Positions 7,181 through 16,391 of a stretch of 64,000 nt of DNA are shown piece after piece. How positions within the stretch are numbered: the stretch's first letter is position 1; every line of letters begins with the position of its first letter. Made by a program: the position numbers and the translations under genes. Under the pieces are notes generated by a model, which worked only from the letters and a program-made list of their open reading frames with translations, was not told the DNA's origin and did not search any database. The stretch spans positions 62,001-126,000 of the forward strand of contig JAATGP010000004.1 in NCBI GenBank assembly GCA_015654635.1. Reading direction: 5' to 3'. This DNA is from Alphaproteobacteria bacterium. Its GTDB lineage: Bacteria; Pseudomonadota; Alphaproteobacteria; Micropepsales; Micropepsaceae.

Positions 7181-8776
7181 TCAAAGGCCTCGCCGTTTTG
7201 TGCTTTGTGCCGCCTGTTGCGCGGACCAGCGCACCCGTTCGCCGACATAGGTGGCAAACGGGGCGATATTCAGATCGATAGAGGCTTGATCGAGTGCCTG
7301 AAGATAGGCCTCCCGGTCTTCCACGCGTATTACCGTCCAAGGATAGCCGCCGGAAGCGAGCGCTACGTTCATGAGAAACCGCGCCATGCGTCCGTTGCCG
7401 TCCGGGTACGGGTGAATGTATCCGAAGAGCCAGTGCCCGAGCACCGCCCGCACCGATGGCTCTGGCTCATGTTCGATGAGATCGAAAAGGGCTGTCATGG
7501 CGTCGGGCACCGCTTCGGCGCGCGGCGGCACATAGCGCGAACCGCGCAGATACACGGGGCTGCGCCGATACCCGGCAAGCGCCGTTGCAGGCATGATACC
7601 GGCCATGACGAATGGCTGAAAAAGTTCGCGGTACCACTGGCGGTGGTCTGCCCGGATCAGAGCGCCTGAATTCTTACCTTCAAGCACGTCCATGACGGTT
7701 TTCTTGACCTGTTGGAATGCCTGCCAGTATCCGCGTGCCGCGAGCGCGTTCCTGCTGCCGACATCGGCTTCGTTGTCCTTAGGGTCCCATGCTCCCAAGC
7801 GGACACGCTCCACCAGTTCCGGGGAGACGTTGTAGCCTTCAATCGAAAGCGAGTGATAGGCATCGCTCGTGTAGATGCCGTCCACGAAAGACAGATACGC
7901 GTCTGGCTTCGTTGGCAGTCCGGGCGCCTGCGGGAAGGTATCGAGCACAGTTCCGCGGGCTTGTTCCCAAAGAGCATGCAGTCGCTCGACGATGGGAGGG
8001 GCTGCAATGCCAACCGCACCAAATGTCTGCTCTGGCGCGAAGGGATCGGTTTCGCGGATCACATACCCTGCCGATTTCATCGTGGCGACGATCTCATCGG
8101 CGACCGCCGTGCGGCCAAGGCGCCGGAAGGCACCCGCAAGGCGCCCCGCGACGACGGAGCGTCCCTCATCAAGAAGAACGGCCAGGACTTCGGAGGCATC
8201 CTTGATGTGTGAAATCACGACCTGCATCTCGACAGGGTTGCGTACAAAGAAGGCCTCCGACACGCGGACGAGCGCGGCGGCGGGCGAGAAAAGACGCAAG
8301 CCGTCACGCTCCACCAAATCGCTCTCGGCGGGCATGCGCTGCTTGAGGTCGTAGAGGGACGTGCCGAAAAGCAGCTTTATCGTGTTATTGGTGCCTTTGG
8401 GACTATACGCCACCACCTGAGCTGGGATGATGGTGTTCTCGGCATGCAGCAGCAGCGACTGCTCAGGCGAAAGGTGCCACGCGTCTCCAAAACGGTCATT
8501 GCAATAGCGGGTGCAGAACTCCCAGAAGGAGGCAAACCAGGGGGTGCTATCTCCTGTCGCGGCACCGGGGCTCGTTAAAATCAGCCAGCCCTTGGTGACC
8601 TCCCGGAGAAATCCGTTTCGCAGAAGCCGCTCCCGGTGCACGCGCGAGAATTCGTTCGAGCGAAAGACGTGCCGGTCGGTTTGCAGTTTCTGTAACACCG
8701 CAAGTGACGCGGCGAGTTTTTCGTGCGGCGTAGCCAAGGAAACATCCCGTTCTGATGCACGTTTCTTGTGCTGCAT
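7181..8776 (-). CDS. Fic-domain protein with AbiEi-like N-terminal DNA-binding region
   Basis: A 531-residue protein. The Fic core is C-terminal: HPYPDGNGR at 455-463 matches HxFxxGNGR, the AMP-transfer motif with catalytic His. An upstream SLSIEG at about 309-314 fits the inhibitory (S/T)xxxE(G/N) helix, which would make it a self-inhibited class II Fic protein. Residues about 20-220 read like a winged helix (SRVHRERLLRNGFLREVTKGWLIL) followed by LSPEQSLLLHAENTIIP and resemble AbiEi-type antitoxin domains; this part is by resemblance only. ATG 8776 lies within a few bases of the expected transcription start of a good sigma-70 promoter, suggesting a leaderless mRNA. It likely modifies a protein or nucleotide target under its own repression, as in toxin-antitoxin or defence systems (inference). 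Confidence 0.88.
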   Translation of the reverse strand: MQHKKRASERDVSLATPHEKLAASLAVLQKLQTDRHVFRSNEFSRVHRERLLRNGFLREVTKGWLILTSPGAATGDSTPWFASFWEFCTRYCNDRFGDAWHLSPEQSLLLHAENTIIPAQVVAYSPKGTNNTIKLLFGTSLYDLKQRMPAESDLVERDGLRLFSPAAALVRVSEAFFVRNPVEMQVVISHIKDASEVLAVLLDEGRSVVAGRLAGAFRRLGRTAVADEIVATMKSAGYVIRETDPFAPEQTFGAVGIAAPPIVERLHALWEQARGTVLDTFPQAPGLPTKPDAYLSFVDGIYTSDAYHSLSIEGYNVSPELVERVRLGAWDPKDNEADVGSRNALAARGYWQAFQQVKKTVMDVLEGKNSGALIRADHRQWYRELFQPFVMAGIMPATALAGYRRSPVYLRGSRYVPPRAEAVPDAMTALFDLIEHEPEPSVRAVLGHWLFGYIHPYPDGNGRMARFLMNVALASGGYPWTVIRVEDREAYLQALDQASIDLNIAPFATYVGERVRWSAQQAAQSTKRRGL

Positions 8777-8834
8777 TATTGCAAGTATATAATGCTGTAC
8801 ATATGCAAGTCAATGACGTCTTGTTATGACAAGT
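8776..8834 (-). promoter_or_regulatory. fic promoter with three 24-bp-spaced repeats
   Basis: On the minus strand TTGACT (8808-8813) and TATACT (8784-8789) are separated by 18 bases, a good sigma-70 promoter reading into the Fic gene. The sequences TTATTGCAAGT (8776-8786), CATATGCAAGT (8800-8810) and TTATGACAAGT (8824-8834) repeat at exact 24-base intervals, the first two over the -10 and -35 elements. The third also forms the palindrome CTTGTTATGACAAG (8820-8833). The even spacing suggests cooperative repressor binding, possibly by the N-terminal winged helix of the Fic protein itself. Confidence 0.65.
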
Positions 8835-9123
8835 GAATAGCGCTGCGCAGTCGCAAGCCCGTCCTGTGCCCTGATCTATCGGTATTGCCAACGGCCATAG
8901 ACGCAACACTCGTTGCCACCTCGCCCACGGGGATTAATCCCCAGTATTGCGGCACTTGTGGTGACCGTGACGAGATTGCCGGGTCGACATGGGCTACTTC
9001 AAGCGCCATATTCCGCCAACCTGGGCTGGATGGGGAGGAACCTCTCTATGCCCATCAGGGTAGAGCCAAAAGAGAGCCAAAAATTTTGACGCGAAAGCCT
9101 AACATATTGAAATAAAACGGTTT
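8835..9123. other. intergenic region before tRNA-Gly
   Basis: About 290 bases. A 61-residue minus-strand ORF (8824-9009) overlaps the Fic operator and has no recognisable domain. The hairpin CACGGGGATTAATCCCCAG lies near 8929-8944. No integrase gene or duplicate of the tRNA 3-prime end was seen nearby. The tRNA promoter should lie in the last 60 bases, which are AT-rich. Confidence 0.4.
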
Positions 9124-9197
9124 GCGGGCGTAGTTCAATGGTAGAACGGCAGCTTCCCAAGCTGCATACGTGGGTTCGATTCCCATCGCCCGCTCCA
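9124..9197 (+). tRNA. tRNA-Gly(CCC)
   Basis: A complete 74-base cloverleaf. The acceptor arms GCGGGCG and CGCCCGC pair fully, the D arm contains AGTTCAATGGTAGAAC, the anticodon stem GCAGC/GCTGC encloses loop TTCCCAA with anticodon CCC, and the T arm is TGGGTTCGATTCCCA. The discriminator base T and an encoded CCA end the gene. Glycine tRNA genes are frequent integration sites, which fits the mobile-type genes upstream, but I found no attachment-site duplication in the window. Confidence 0.97.
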
Positions 9198-9302
9198 GTA
9201 TTTAGCCCGGCGGCTTGCTAAGCCAAGGCTTCGCAACAACCCCCTCCTCGACATCCATGCGCCAGATCCGCTGCAACGGTGAGACATTGGCACGGCACAA
9301 CG

Positions 9303-9335
9303 AAAAAAGGGCCGGCAGGGGATACCTGCCAGCCC
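9303..9335 (-). terminator. rho-independent terminator of the autotransporter gene
   Basis: On the minus strand GGCTGGCAGG and CCTGCCGGCC form a stable stem with a 5-base loop followed at once by TTTTTT. It lies about 45 bases downstream of the autotransporter stop codon and probably ends the receptor-autotransporter transcript. Confidence 0.85.
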
Positions 9336-9379
9336 GTAGGTTTTCGCATTACAGAGGAGAGGGCCGCTGTAATGGATGC

Positions 9380-11596
9380 TTAAAAGTGATACCGCGCGCC
9401 CAGAGAAATCTCTCCTGAAGTCTGGTAGAGCGAGGCGCGACCGTTCACACGGCCCGTGATTTCAAGCTTGTCCGTCACCGCGCGGGCAACGTCCACGCCC
9501 AGGATAGCGGTATTTTCGGAATCGCCTCTCCAGTAGGAATTCCAGGATTGACCGGCATCAACCGGGAACAGGCCTGTCACATTTTCGCCGAGCGCGGAGA
9601 AGTCATGCTCGATAGCGACCGTGATCAACACCTTGGTCTTGCTCTCGGGGTTGGAACGCAGGGGATCGATACGCAGGCCAAAGTCGCCGACAAACGTGTT
9701 GGCGTTGATGGCATCGAAGCGCAAGTCAAGCAGGGTGGCACCCGTCTCAACCGAACTGTCGAGGTGCTGACGCGATACGATACCACGGATGTAAGGCGTC
9801 ACCAGACCGCTGTATAGTGGCAGGCTGGCCTGAACCGAGCCGCCATAAGCGTAGCCGCCGGGACTTGTCGTGGCGACACCCGTGGCCCCGAGATCGCGCT
9901 TCGTATCGGTGTCGTAACCGTTATAGAACACGACGCCGTCAAGGCGCATATACTGCAAATTGGCGCCGCCGTACGCTGCTACATGCCAGGTGTCGATTTC
10001 GGCCGTGCTGGCACCTTTGGCTTTCAAATCTTCGCTCGAATAGGACGCTGCAATACCAACCGTGGCGTTTGCTTCGGTGCGATACTCCGCCCCGGCCGTG
10101 AAGCCTTCCGAGGTGGTGTGGTAGCCGATGTCGTTACGCGCGACACTAGAATGACGGCCGAAACCCTCGATCCAGACATACTTGTTATGGCCGATTTGTT
10201 CGCCGTTGCGCGGCGAATCCACCGCCACTTCGTCATACAACGAATCGACGAAGTAGGTGTTGCTGAGGCGGTTGGCCGAAACCAAATGCCCGTTGACAAT
10301 CGGTGCGGTCGCGGCGGCACCCTGCACCACCTCGGTCACAACCTGATAGCCATTGGCGGTTTTGGTGACAGCCGCGATGGCGCCGGCAACGGAACTCTTC
10401 GTCGTAATGGATGTAAAGCTACCCGTCATCGTGCCATCAACCTGCAGGATGTTGTAGATCTTGGTCGCATAGGAACCGGGGTCGATGGCGACGCTCAGGG
10501 AGCCGCCAAGCGAGGCATTGCCAAGAACGTGCAGACCGGAGACGGCATTCGGGCTGACCTCGACCTTAAGGGTACCCGTCGCGTTTTGGGTATAGCCCGC
10601 AACCGTCAAATTGCCCAACGTGCCGCCATAGCCAGGCTGTACCGTACCGGCGGCATTGACCACAAGGTCATCGACCGTTCCTAAACCACGCAAGATCGGT
10701 GAACCGGCCGTGTTGCCGGTAATCGATAGCGTATTGGCGGTCGGATGCCCCGGATCGCCGAAAACAGCCGAAGGATGCGCACCGTCGCCGATCACGAGCA
10801 TACTGGGCGGAGTCAACTTTATTGTGCCCAGAAACGGATTGGCGGCGGTATTCGCTCCGTTGATCACCAGTGTTCCAGTAATAAGCGACAGGGTGCCGGT
10901 ACCGGTGATAGTCCCGCCCATAACGAGCGGCTTCGTCTCATCCTGATTGACCTCAAGCAGCGCGTTGTTGCCAAGGATAAGATTGGTGTTCGGGCCGAAG
11001 ATTGTCGTTGCCATGGACCAGCTATAGCCGCTCTGCACATAGGCATTGTCGAGCAGCGTCACGTTCCCGAGAAACTGGTTTGTCCCGAGAAAAGCGATGA
11101 GCGGCGTGCCCCAAGACTGCACGGGCCCCGGGTATTCGAAAACGACATCGCCGTTGGCGATAAGTGCCGATTGCAGTTCGACGTTGCCAAAGTACCAGGA
11201 CTGATTGACCGTCGTTGTACCCGCGAAGGTCAGCTTGGCGCCGCTATCCACGGTGATAGTTGGCGAATGTGCGTTGCCGCAATCCCAGCTAAAAACGCAT
11301 GAGCCGGTCGTCGATATGCCAGCCGTGTTGCCATTCGAATCGCCAACACCCAGCTTCAAACTATCGTACGGAGGCGCCCACGTGGCGTTGTTTTTGACGT
11401 AGTATGCGTTCGTGCCCGACACTAGCTCGATGGCCGAGTCGGTGCTGGTATAGAGGTTATAGGTCCCGCTGGACGAGTCTAGCTGCACCGGCGCGGCGTT
11501 GGCGCTATTGACGACAGCGTACGTCGTCAAAACCGCCAACACGCTCACGGAAAGACCAAGTCTGCTACGAAGGGTTTGAACTTTGATATTTGACAT
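9380..11596 (-). CDS. autotransporter (type V secretion) protein
   Basis: About 738 residues from ATG 11596, chosen because GGGAGGAAAAAA precedes it. A signal peptide (LGLSVSVLAVLTTYAVVNSANAAP) is followed by a passenger of about 400 residues with repeated short beta-helix-like phrases (GTGTLSLITGTLVINGANTAANPFLGTIKL, GNLTVAGYTQNATGTLKVEVSPNA). The last 270 residues (YVWIEGFGRHSSVARNDIGYHTTSEGFTAGAEYR...ISLGARYHF) are an autotransporter beta-barrel ending in the C-terminal aromatic residue needed for outer-membrane insertion. The passenger class is not clear; no protease triad or adhesin signature is evident. It begins about 60 bp after the TonB receptor stop with no strong terminator between, so it is likely the last gene of the sigma-FecR-receptor unit. 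Confidence 0.92.
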   Translation of the reverse strand: MSNIKVQTLRSRLGLSVSVLAVLTTYAVVNSANAAPVQLDSSSGTYNLYTSTDSAIELVSGTNAYYVKNNATWAPPYDSLKLGVGDSNGNTAGISTTGSCVFSWDCGNAHSPTITVDSGAKLTFAGTTTVNQSWYFGNVELQSALIANGDVVFEYPGPVQSWGTPLIAFLGTNQFLGNVTLLDNAYVQSGYSWSMATTIFGPNTNLILGNNALLEVNQDETKPLVMGGTITGTGTLSLITGTLVINGANTAANPFLGTIKLTPPSMLVIGDGAHPSAVFGDPGHPTANTLSITGNTAGSPILRGLGTVDDLVVNAAGTVQPGYGGTLGNLTVAGYTQNATGTLKVEVSPNAVSGLHVLGNASLGGSLSVAIDPGSYATKIYNILQVDGTMTGSFTSITTKSSVAGAIAAVTKTANGYQVVTEVVQGAAATAPIVNGHLVSANRLSNTYFVDSLYDEVAVDSPRNGEQIGHNKYVWIEGFGRHSSVARNDIGYHTTSEGFTAGAEYRTEANATVGIAASYSSEDLKAKGASTAEIDTWHVAAYGGANLQYMRLDGVVFYNGYDTDTKRDLGATGVATTSPGGYAYGGSVQASLPLYSGLVTPYIRGIVSRQHLDSSVETGATLLDLRFDAINANTFVGDFGLRIDPLRSNPESKTKVLITVAIEHDFSALGENVTGLFPVDAGQSWNSYWRGDSENTAILGVDVARAVTDKLEITGRVNGRASLYQTSGEISLGARYHF

Positions 11597-11656
11597 TTTT
11601 TTCCTCCCAGGCTGCGGTGACCCAAAGGCCACCGCTCTACCCGCGAACTGGTTTCC

Positions 11657-14600
11657 CTAGAACTTCACGCGCAGTTGCGACGAATACCGCGTATCGGCTG
11701 TGTACCAGCTGCGGTTTTCCCGATGATCGCCGACGCCCATGTACAAGCGGGCAACCGTCTTCGTCAGGTTCGAAGCCATGAGCGTCCACTGAACATTGTC
11801 CGTCAGTGAGAGCGTCAGGTTGGCGTCAAGCGTGCCCATCGGATACTGGAAGACCGGCAGCGAGTAGTGCACCACCGTTCCCTGCATGACACCGTTGGAA
11901 GTGGACGCTTGATTGAGCGCGTAGTTGTAAGTGTTCGTGGTCTGGTAGGCCGCCGACGTGACCAGGAAGTCGTCACGCCAGTTATACGCAAGACGAATTG
12001 ACACCGGCTCCTTGTCGTACATCGCCGCCACGTTGATGGTATTCTTCGACAGACCGACCATTGGCAGGCCGTTGATGCGGTTACCTTTCATGTCATAGGC
12101 CAGGGCGCCAGGCTGCGAACTCGACAGCATGGTGTAATTGGCATCCACGCCGAAGCCGTCGAAGGGATGCGGCAGGAAGTCGAAGTAGGTCTGCAGGCCG
12201 GTTTCAAAGCCCCGGACGATGGCGTTCTGCTTCTCGTTGACCCACTGGATCATCGCAGCCTGAACCGTCTGCGGGCAGCTCTCCCCGACGGTGACCGGCG
12301 GGGCGCACCCCATCGAGCCTTGTGTCGTCTGGCCACCGGCAACCACTGTCGGCAAGGTGACGTTTTCGACGTTTGAACCCTGCGCGATGTAGTTGTGGAT
12401 CTGCTTATAGAACGGCGAGAAATGCACCAAGCTGCCCGGTTTGAAATAGTACTCAATCGAGGCATCGAACTGCTCGGCTTTTTCCGGCTTCAGCTCAGCA
12501 TTGCCAATCGTGCCGTTGAAATAGGCCTGATAGGTGCCGACGTAAGTACCGGAAACCGATCCACCCGGATTAAGCTGCTGGAAGGAAGGACGGGAGACGC
12601 CCTGGGACGCCGCCAAGCGGACCTTCAGTGTCGGCACCATTTCCGGCAACGGAGTGATCTGCAGGTTGATCGAGGGCAGCGCATCCACTTGGCTGTGGCT
12701 ACCCGACACAGGCTGATAGCTCTTGGCCGCCGTAAACTGCAGGACGTTGGGGACGCCATTGCCGCCCTTGGTGACGCAACCCGCCGTGCTGCCATCAGCA
12801 TTACAAGCGCTGTAGCCAAAAACCGGCGTCAACGAAATTGGCGCCGTGTAATAGGGCAGCACGAAAGCGCCGGCTGCTTTGTCTTTATAAGCGACAACGC
12901 GCACACCGATGTTGCCGCTGATCGGCATCCGCCAATTGTCGTAAGCGAAGTTCGCCTGTGCATAGAGTGTCGCTGACGTTTCCTTCAATGCGGTGTGGTC
13001 GTCAGGCGTAAAGGCGACGGCCGTCTCCTGATCGCCAGGGGCGCCGAGACCATTGGTGTAGGAGTGGATCGTCGTGAAGTTTTGCTGCAACAGATTGAGC
13101 GAGGGGAAATACGCCTGCGCCGGCAAACCAACCTGCCCGTTGAACCAGCTGCCGGTATTGACCTTGGTGGTGTAGGCGGGATTGGTAGAACCGGCGGTGT
13201 TGATCGCATTGACGCTCGAAATGCCCTGACTCGAGCACGAATTCGAGGCCGCGAAACACTGAAGAACCCGGCCTGACGAATCATACAGCGGCACCACGGC
13301 GCCACTCGAATCGGTAATCGGGTTTCCCGATGCGTCGGTACCATTCTGAACCCATGCGCTGGCATAGGCTGGCGTCAGCTGCTTCCAGTTATACGGCGTC
13401 TCCCAGTCGTTTTCGGTACGGTCCGTGACTTTGACACCGAACTTGACCGACCGGATGAAGGAGTTTTCGCTGACCGTCCAAATCGCATCCGTATAGATCG
13501 CGTTTTCCTGGCCCGAGTCGGCCGTCAGGTGATCCATCGTGCTGTTCCACCCGTAGCGAGCGGGCTGGGTCAAATCGACGTCCGGGAACGACAATTGCGG
13601 CATGGCCGAATTGCCGTACGGGCTGAGCTTAATGCCGTAACCGGGTACGAAGGCATAAAGGTCCGCCCACTTGCCGGTGTTCCTGGCGAAGGATTCAACG
13701 TGCTGCGCCGCGAATTTCACCATGAAATGATCGGTCGGATCCCATTCGCCGCCGGTCGAAACATCAGTCGTCTGGTTGACCTGATGGCTCAGCTGCGTTT
13801 CGAACTGATACGGGATCTTCTGATAGTTCCAACCGGCGTTGACACCGAAATAAGCCGCCGCGTTGGCTTGCTGGTAGGCGTAGGAGCTGAGGCCGCCAAC
13901 GGATGAAGTCAGATTGCCGTATTTGTCGAAGGTGTTGGTGCTGGCCGGATCAAGCGCCACATAGCCCGTCACCGTGTTGGAAATCTGATTGGCCATCGTG
14001 TTGTCGTTGTAACGCGAACGGAAGAAGGTCGCGAACAGCGACAGACGCTCGGACGGGTTCCACTGATACGCAGCATAAAGGCCGGTACGGACACGGTCGT
14101 CATTGGTCTGTGTGTAGTTGATGGCCTGCGGAACATAGACTTCCTGACAGGTCTTGGTGGCGTCGCCGGAACAGGTGGTCGGGTTTGGACTGTCGCTCTG
14201 GAGATTGTAGCTACTCACCCACGGCAAATATTCGCTGGAGGGGTAATTGGGCGACCACACCACGGGAACATAGGGCGAAACCTGAATGCCGTCAGCGCGG
14301 GTCTTCAGATCGGAATAGGCGACGTTGATGAGCAGGCCCATCTCGCCGAGCTTGGTCTGCCAGCGATCACTGATCAGGCCGACGCCGCCAAAGCGTGCGG
14401 CAGCCGCATAGTCGGCATAGTTGCCGGTTACCGAAACATTGGCGGCAAAGCCGTCGAAATCAAACGGCTGGCGGGTCCTGAGGTTGATGACGCCGCCGAA
14501 GCCGCCTTCGGGCAGGCCCGCGGAAAGGCTCTTATAGACGTCGACGCCCTGCGCCAGTTCCGGCGGGATGTCTTCCCAGGAAAGGTTTCTGCCGTTCGCA

Positions 14601-15379
14601 GAACTGAAGGAGTCGCGGCCGTTCAACTGGCTGACAACGCTGTCGAGACCACGGATGGTGATGCCCGTGCCTTCGCCGGTGTAACTCTCGCTGTTGCCGC
14701 CGGTCTGAATGCGCGTGATGTTAACGCCGGCGATGCGCTGCAGAACTTCGGTGACACTGTTATCGGGCAGCTTGCCGACGTCTTCCGCCGACACCGAATC
14801 GATGATTTCTTCGGCCTTGGCCTTCAACTGAATGGCAGACTCGATAGCCGCCCGTTGCCCCGTCACAACGACCGTTTCGACGGACTGTGCATCCTTGGCT
14901 TGAGCATTTGCCGGGGTCACTGACAACGCCCCCCCAACCAGCAAAGCTAATATCGAAGCCGCTGTTTTTTGTTCTTTTAACATACCTTCCCGCTCCTCCT
15001 GACCTTTTGTTTCAGGCAGTGAGATCGTTACGACCCCTCCTGCCGAGCGACTGACAACCAATCCAGTCCCTCTAAGCATCAGGTTGAGAGCGGCGATTAC
15101 ATCATAGTTGCCTTTGATGGCGGGGGTGACGACGCCGTGCAGCTGTTCCCCAGGTGCGACGACCTGAATCCCAGCTTGCCGGGCGAGCTCCGGTATCGAT
15201 TTTCCAGCGTCTTGTGACGGAACGTCGAACTGCCAGACCTGCGCGAATGCAGACGTGCTCAAGAACAGTCCTGCGGACGTTGCTATTCCGCACACTGCAG
15301 CCCAGAAAACTCTGGTTCTCACGCACCGCCCCTTTTTCCGCACCCCTTCGGATGATGTGCGCCCTCTCCTGATACTCAA
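11657..15379 (-). CDS. TonB-dependent receptor with N-terminal STN domain
   Basis: A 1240-residue outer-membrane receptor. Residues 1-45 are a signal peptide (VFWAAVCGIATSAGLFLSTSAFAQ) and about 50-125 an STN domain (FDVPSQDAGKSIPELARQAGIQVV...GVVTISLPE) of the kind that signals to FecR-type regulators. A second complete signal-peptide-like segment follows near residue 133 (MLKEQKTAASILALLVGGALSVTPANAQA), preceded by AGGAGG at 14995-15000. Then come a TonB-box-like ETVVVTGQ, the plug (ITIRGLDSVVSQLNGRD, EGGFGGVINLRTRQP) and a long beta-barrel ending in LRVKF. The barrel ends with a C-terminal aromatic. The substrate is unknown; the length and insertions fit saccharide or siderophore receptors of the CSS type. 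Two translation starts (15379 and 14983) are possible. Confidence 0.93.
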   Translation of the reverse strand: MSIRRGRTSSEGVRKKGRCVRTRVFWAAVCGIATSAGLFLSTSAFAQVWQFDVPSQDAGKSIPELARQAGIQVVAPGEQLHGVVTPAIKGNYDVIAALNLMLRGTGLVVSRSAGGVVTISLPETKGQEEREGMLKEQKTAASILALLVGGALSVTPANAQAKDAQSVETVVVTGQRAAIESAIQLKAKAEEIIDSVSAEDVGKLPDNSVTEVLQRIAGVNITRIQTGGNSESYTGEGTGITIRGLDSVVSQLNGRDSFSSANGRNLSWEDIPPELAQGVDVYKSLSAGLPEGGFGGVINLRTRQPFDFDGFAANVSVTGNYADYAAAARFGGVGLISDRWQTKLGEMGLLINVAYSDLKTRADGIQVSPYVPVVWSPNYPSSEYLPWVSSYNLQSDSPNPTTCSGDATKTCQEVYVPQAINYTQTNDDRVRTGLYAAYQWNPSERLSLFATFFRSRYNDNTMANQISNTVTGYVALDPASTNTFDKYGNLTSSVGGLSSYAYQQANAAAYFGVNAGWNYQKIPYQFETQLSHQVNQTTDVSTGGEWDPTDHFMVKFAAQHVESFARNTGKWADLYAFVPGYGIKLSPYGNSAMPQLSFPDVDLTQPARYGWNSTMDHLTADSGQENAIYTDAIWTVSENSFIRSVKFGVKVTDRTENDWETPYNWKQLTPAYASAWVQNGTDASGNPITDSSGAVVPLYDSSGRVLQCFAASNSCSSQGISSVNAINTAGSTNPAYTTKVNTGSWFNGQVGLPAQAYFPSLNLLQQNFTTIHSYTNGLGAPGDQETAVAFTPDDHTALKETSATLYAQANFAYDNWRMPISGNIGVRVVAYKDKAAGAFVLPYYTAPISLTPVFGYSACNADGSTAGCVTKGGNGVPNVLQFTAAKSYQPVSGSHSQVDALPSINLQITPLPEMVPTLKVRLAASQGVSRPSFQQLNPGGSVSGTYVGTYQAYFNGTIGNAELKPEKAEQFDASIEYYFKPGSLVHFSPFYKQIHNYIAQGSNVENVTLPTVVAGGQTTQGSMGCAPPVTVGESCPQTVQAAMIQWVNEKQNAIVRGFETGLQTYFDFLPHPFDGFGVDANYTMLSSSQPGALAYDMKGNRINGLPMVGLSKNTINVAAMYDKEPVSIRLAYNWRDDFLVTSAAYQTTNTYNYALNQASTSNGVMQGTVVHYSLPVFQYPMGTLDANLTLSLTDNVQWTLMASNLTKTVARLYMGVGDHRENRSWYTADTRYSSQLRVKF

Positions 15380-15407
15380 TCAGTTGACGGGCGACGTTCC
15401 GATTTCC

Positions 15408-16391
15408 CTACAGGCCTCCATCCGTTCTACCGGATAGTCTTACTTCTTTGTCGTTCACCTCGACCTGCAGCCGCAGGGCAGAGGCAGCAGTCCTGGCAAA
15501 GCCGATCGGGTCGTTGGAGGCGAACAGGCCCGTAACCGTTCGGCCTGCCACCGCCGGATCGACGATGATCCGGACATCACTGTAACGCGCAAACTCGTTA
15601 ATGGCATTCTGCAATGTCTCGTTGTCGAATGCTATCCGCCCGAATTGCCAAGCCAGGGTACGATCAAGCTTGGACTGCGGCACCCCCGCTGCAACAATCG
15701 GCGCATCCTGCGGCGCCAAGGCCTGGGTGTAAGCCTTCACACGGACCGGGGCTGCTTTGTCTGCGCCGGTGCGGTTTAATTCCACCACTCCTTCTTTCAC
15801 AAGCACCTGAATGGGACGTTGCGGCAACATCGAAACCGTGAAGCTGGTTCCAACCGCCCGAACCTGCATGTCGCCGACAGAGACGACGAAGGGCCGCTTC
15901 TTGTTTTTGGCAACATCAAACAAGGCCTCACCCTGCAACAGGTGGATGTCACGCTTATCGCGGGTGAACCGGACGGAAACTTTGGAATTGGTATTCAGGA
16001 CAACAAGCGAGCCGTCGGCCAGCGGAACCTCCCGCACTTGGCCAAGACCGGTTGAAAAAACTTGTTCGCGCTCACTCTGCCAAAGGGTAACCCCCACAAT
16101 ACCGGCGGCCGCAAAACTCGCTGCCAACCCGCCAGACAGAATAATCTCCCGCCGCGCCCAAAGCGCCGGCTTTTCCGGCTCGCTCGCGCGCAACCTCTCG
16201 ATGGCGATACTGCGAACACGCTCAAGGCGCCCAAGCACGGCTTCTGCCCGACCATATGCACCCAAATGCCGGATGTCGGCCGCAATCCAGGAGTCAAATT
16301 CTGCCTGCTCCTTTGCAGACAATTCTCCCAAGTCGCGCTTCACGACCCACTCCGCCGCGCGTTTATCTATCTCCTGGTTTACTGTCGACAT
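15408..16391 (-). CDS. FecR-family sigma-factor regulator
   Basis: About 327 residues from ATG 16391, which overlaps the end of the sigma gene and implies coupled translation. The N-terminus (EWVVKRDLGELSAKEQAEFDSWIAADIRHLGAYGRAE) is the DUF4880-type cytoplasmic segment that holds the sigma factor. A single membrane helix follows (IILSGGLAASFAAAGIVGVTLW), then the periplasmic FecR domain (REVPLADGSLVVLNTNSKVSVRF...GEALFDVAKNKKRPFVVSVGDMQVRAVGTSFTV), and finally an STN-like tail (IAFDNETLQNAINEFARYSDVRIIVD). It should receive a signal from the STN domain of the adjacent TonB receptor and release or activate the ECF sigma factor. Confidence 0.95.
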   Translation of the reverse strand: MSTVNQEIDKRAAEWVVKRDLGELSAKEQAEFDSWIAADIRHLGAYGRAEAVLGRLERVRSIAIERLRASEPEKPALWARREIILSGGLAASFAAAGIVGVTLWQSEREQVFSTGLGQVREVPLADGSLVVLNTNSKVSVRFTRDKRDIHLLQGEALFDVAKNKKRPFVVSVGDMQVRAVGTSFTVSMLPQRPIQVLVKEGVVELNRTGADKAAPVRVKAYTQALAPQDAPIVAAGVPQSKLDRTLAWQFGRIAFDNETLQNAINEFARYSDVRIIVDPAVAGRTVTGLFASNDPIGFARTAASALRLQVEVNDKEVRLSGRTDGGL

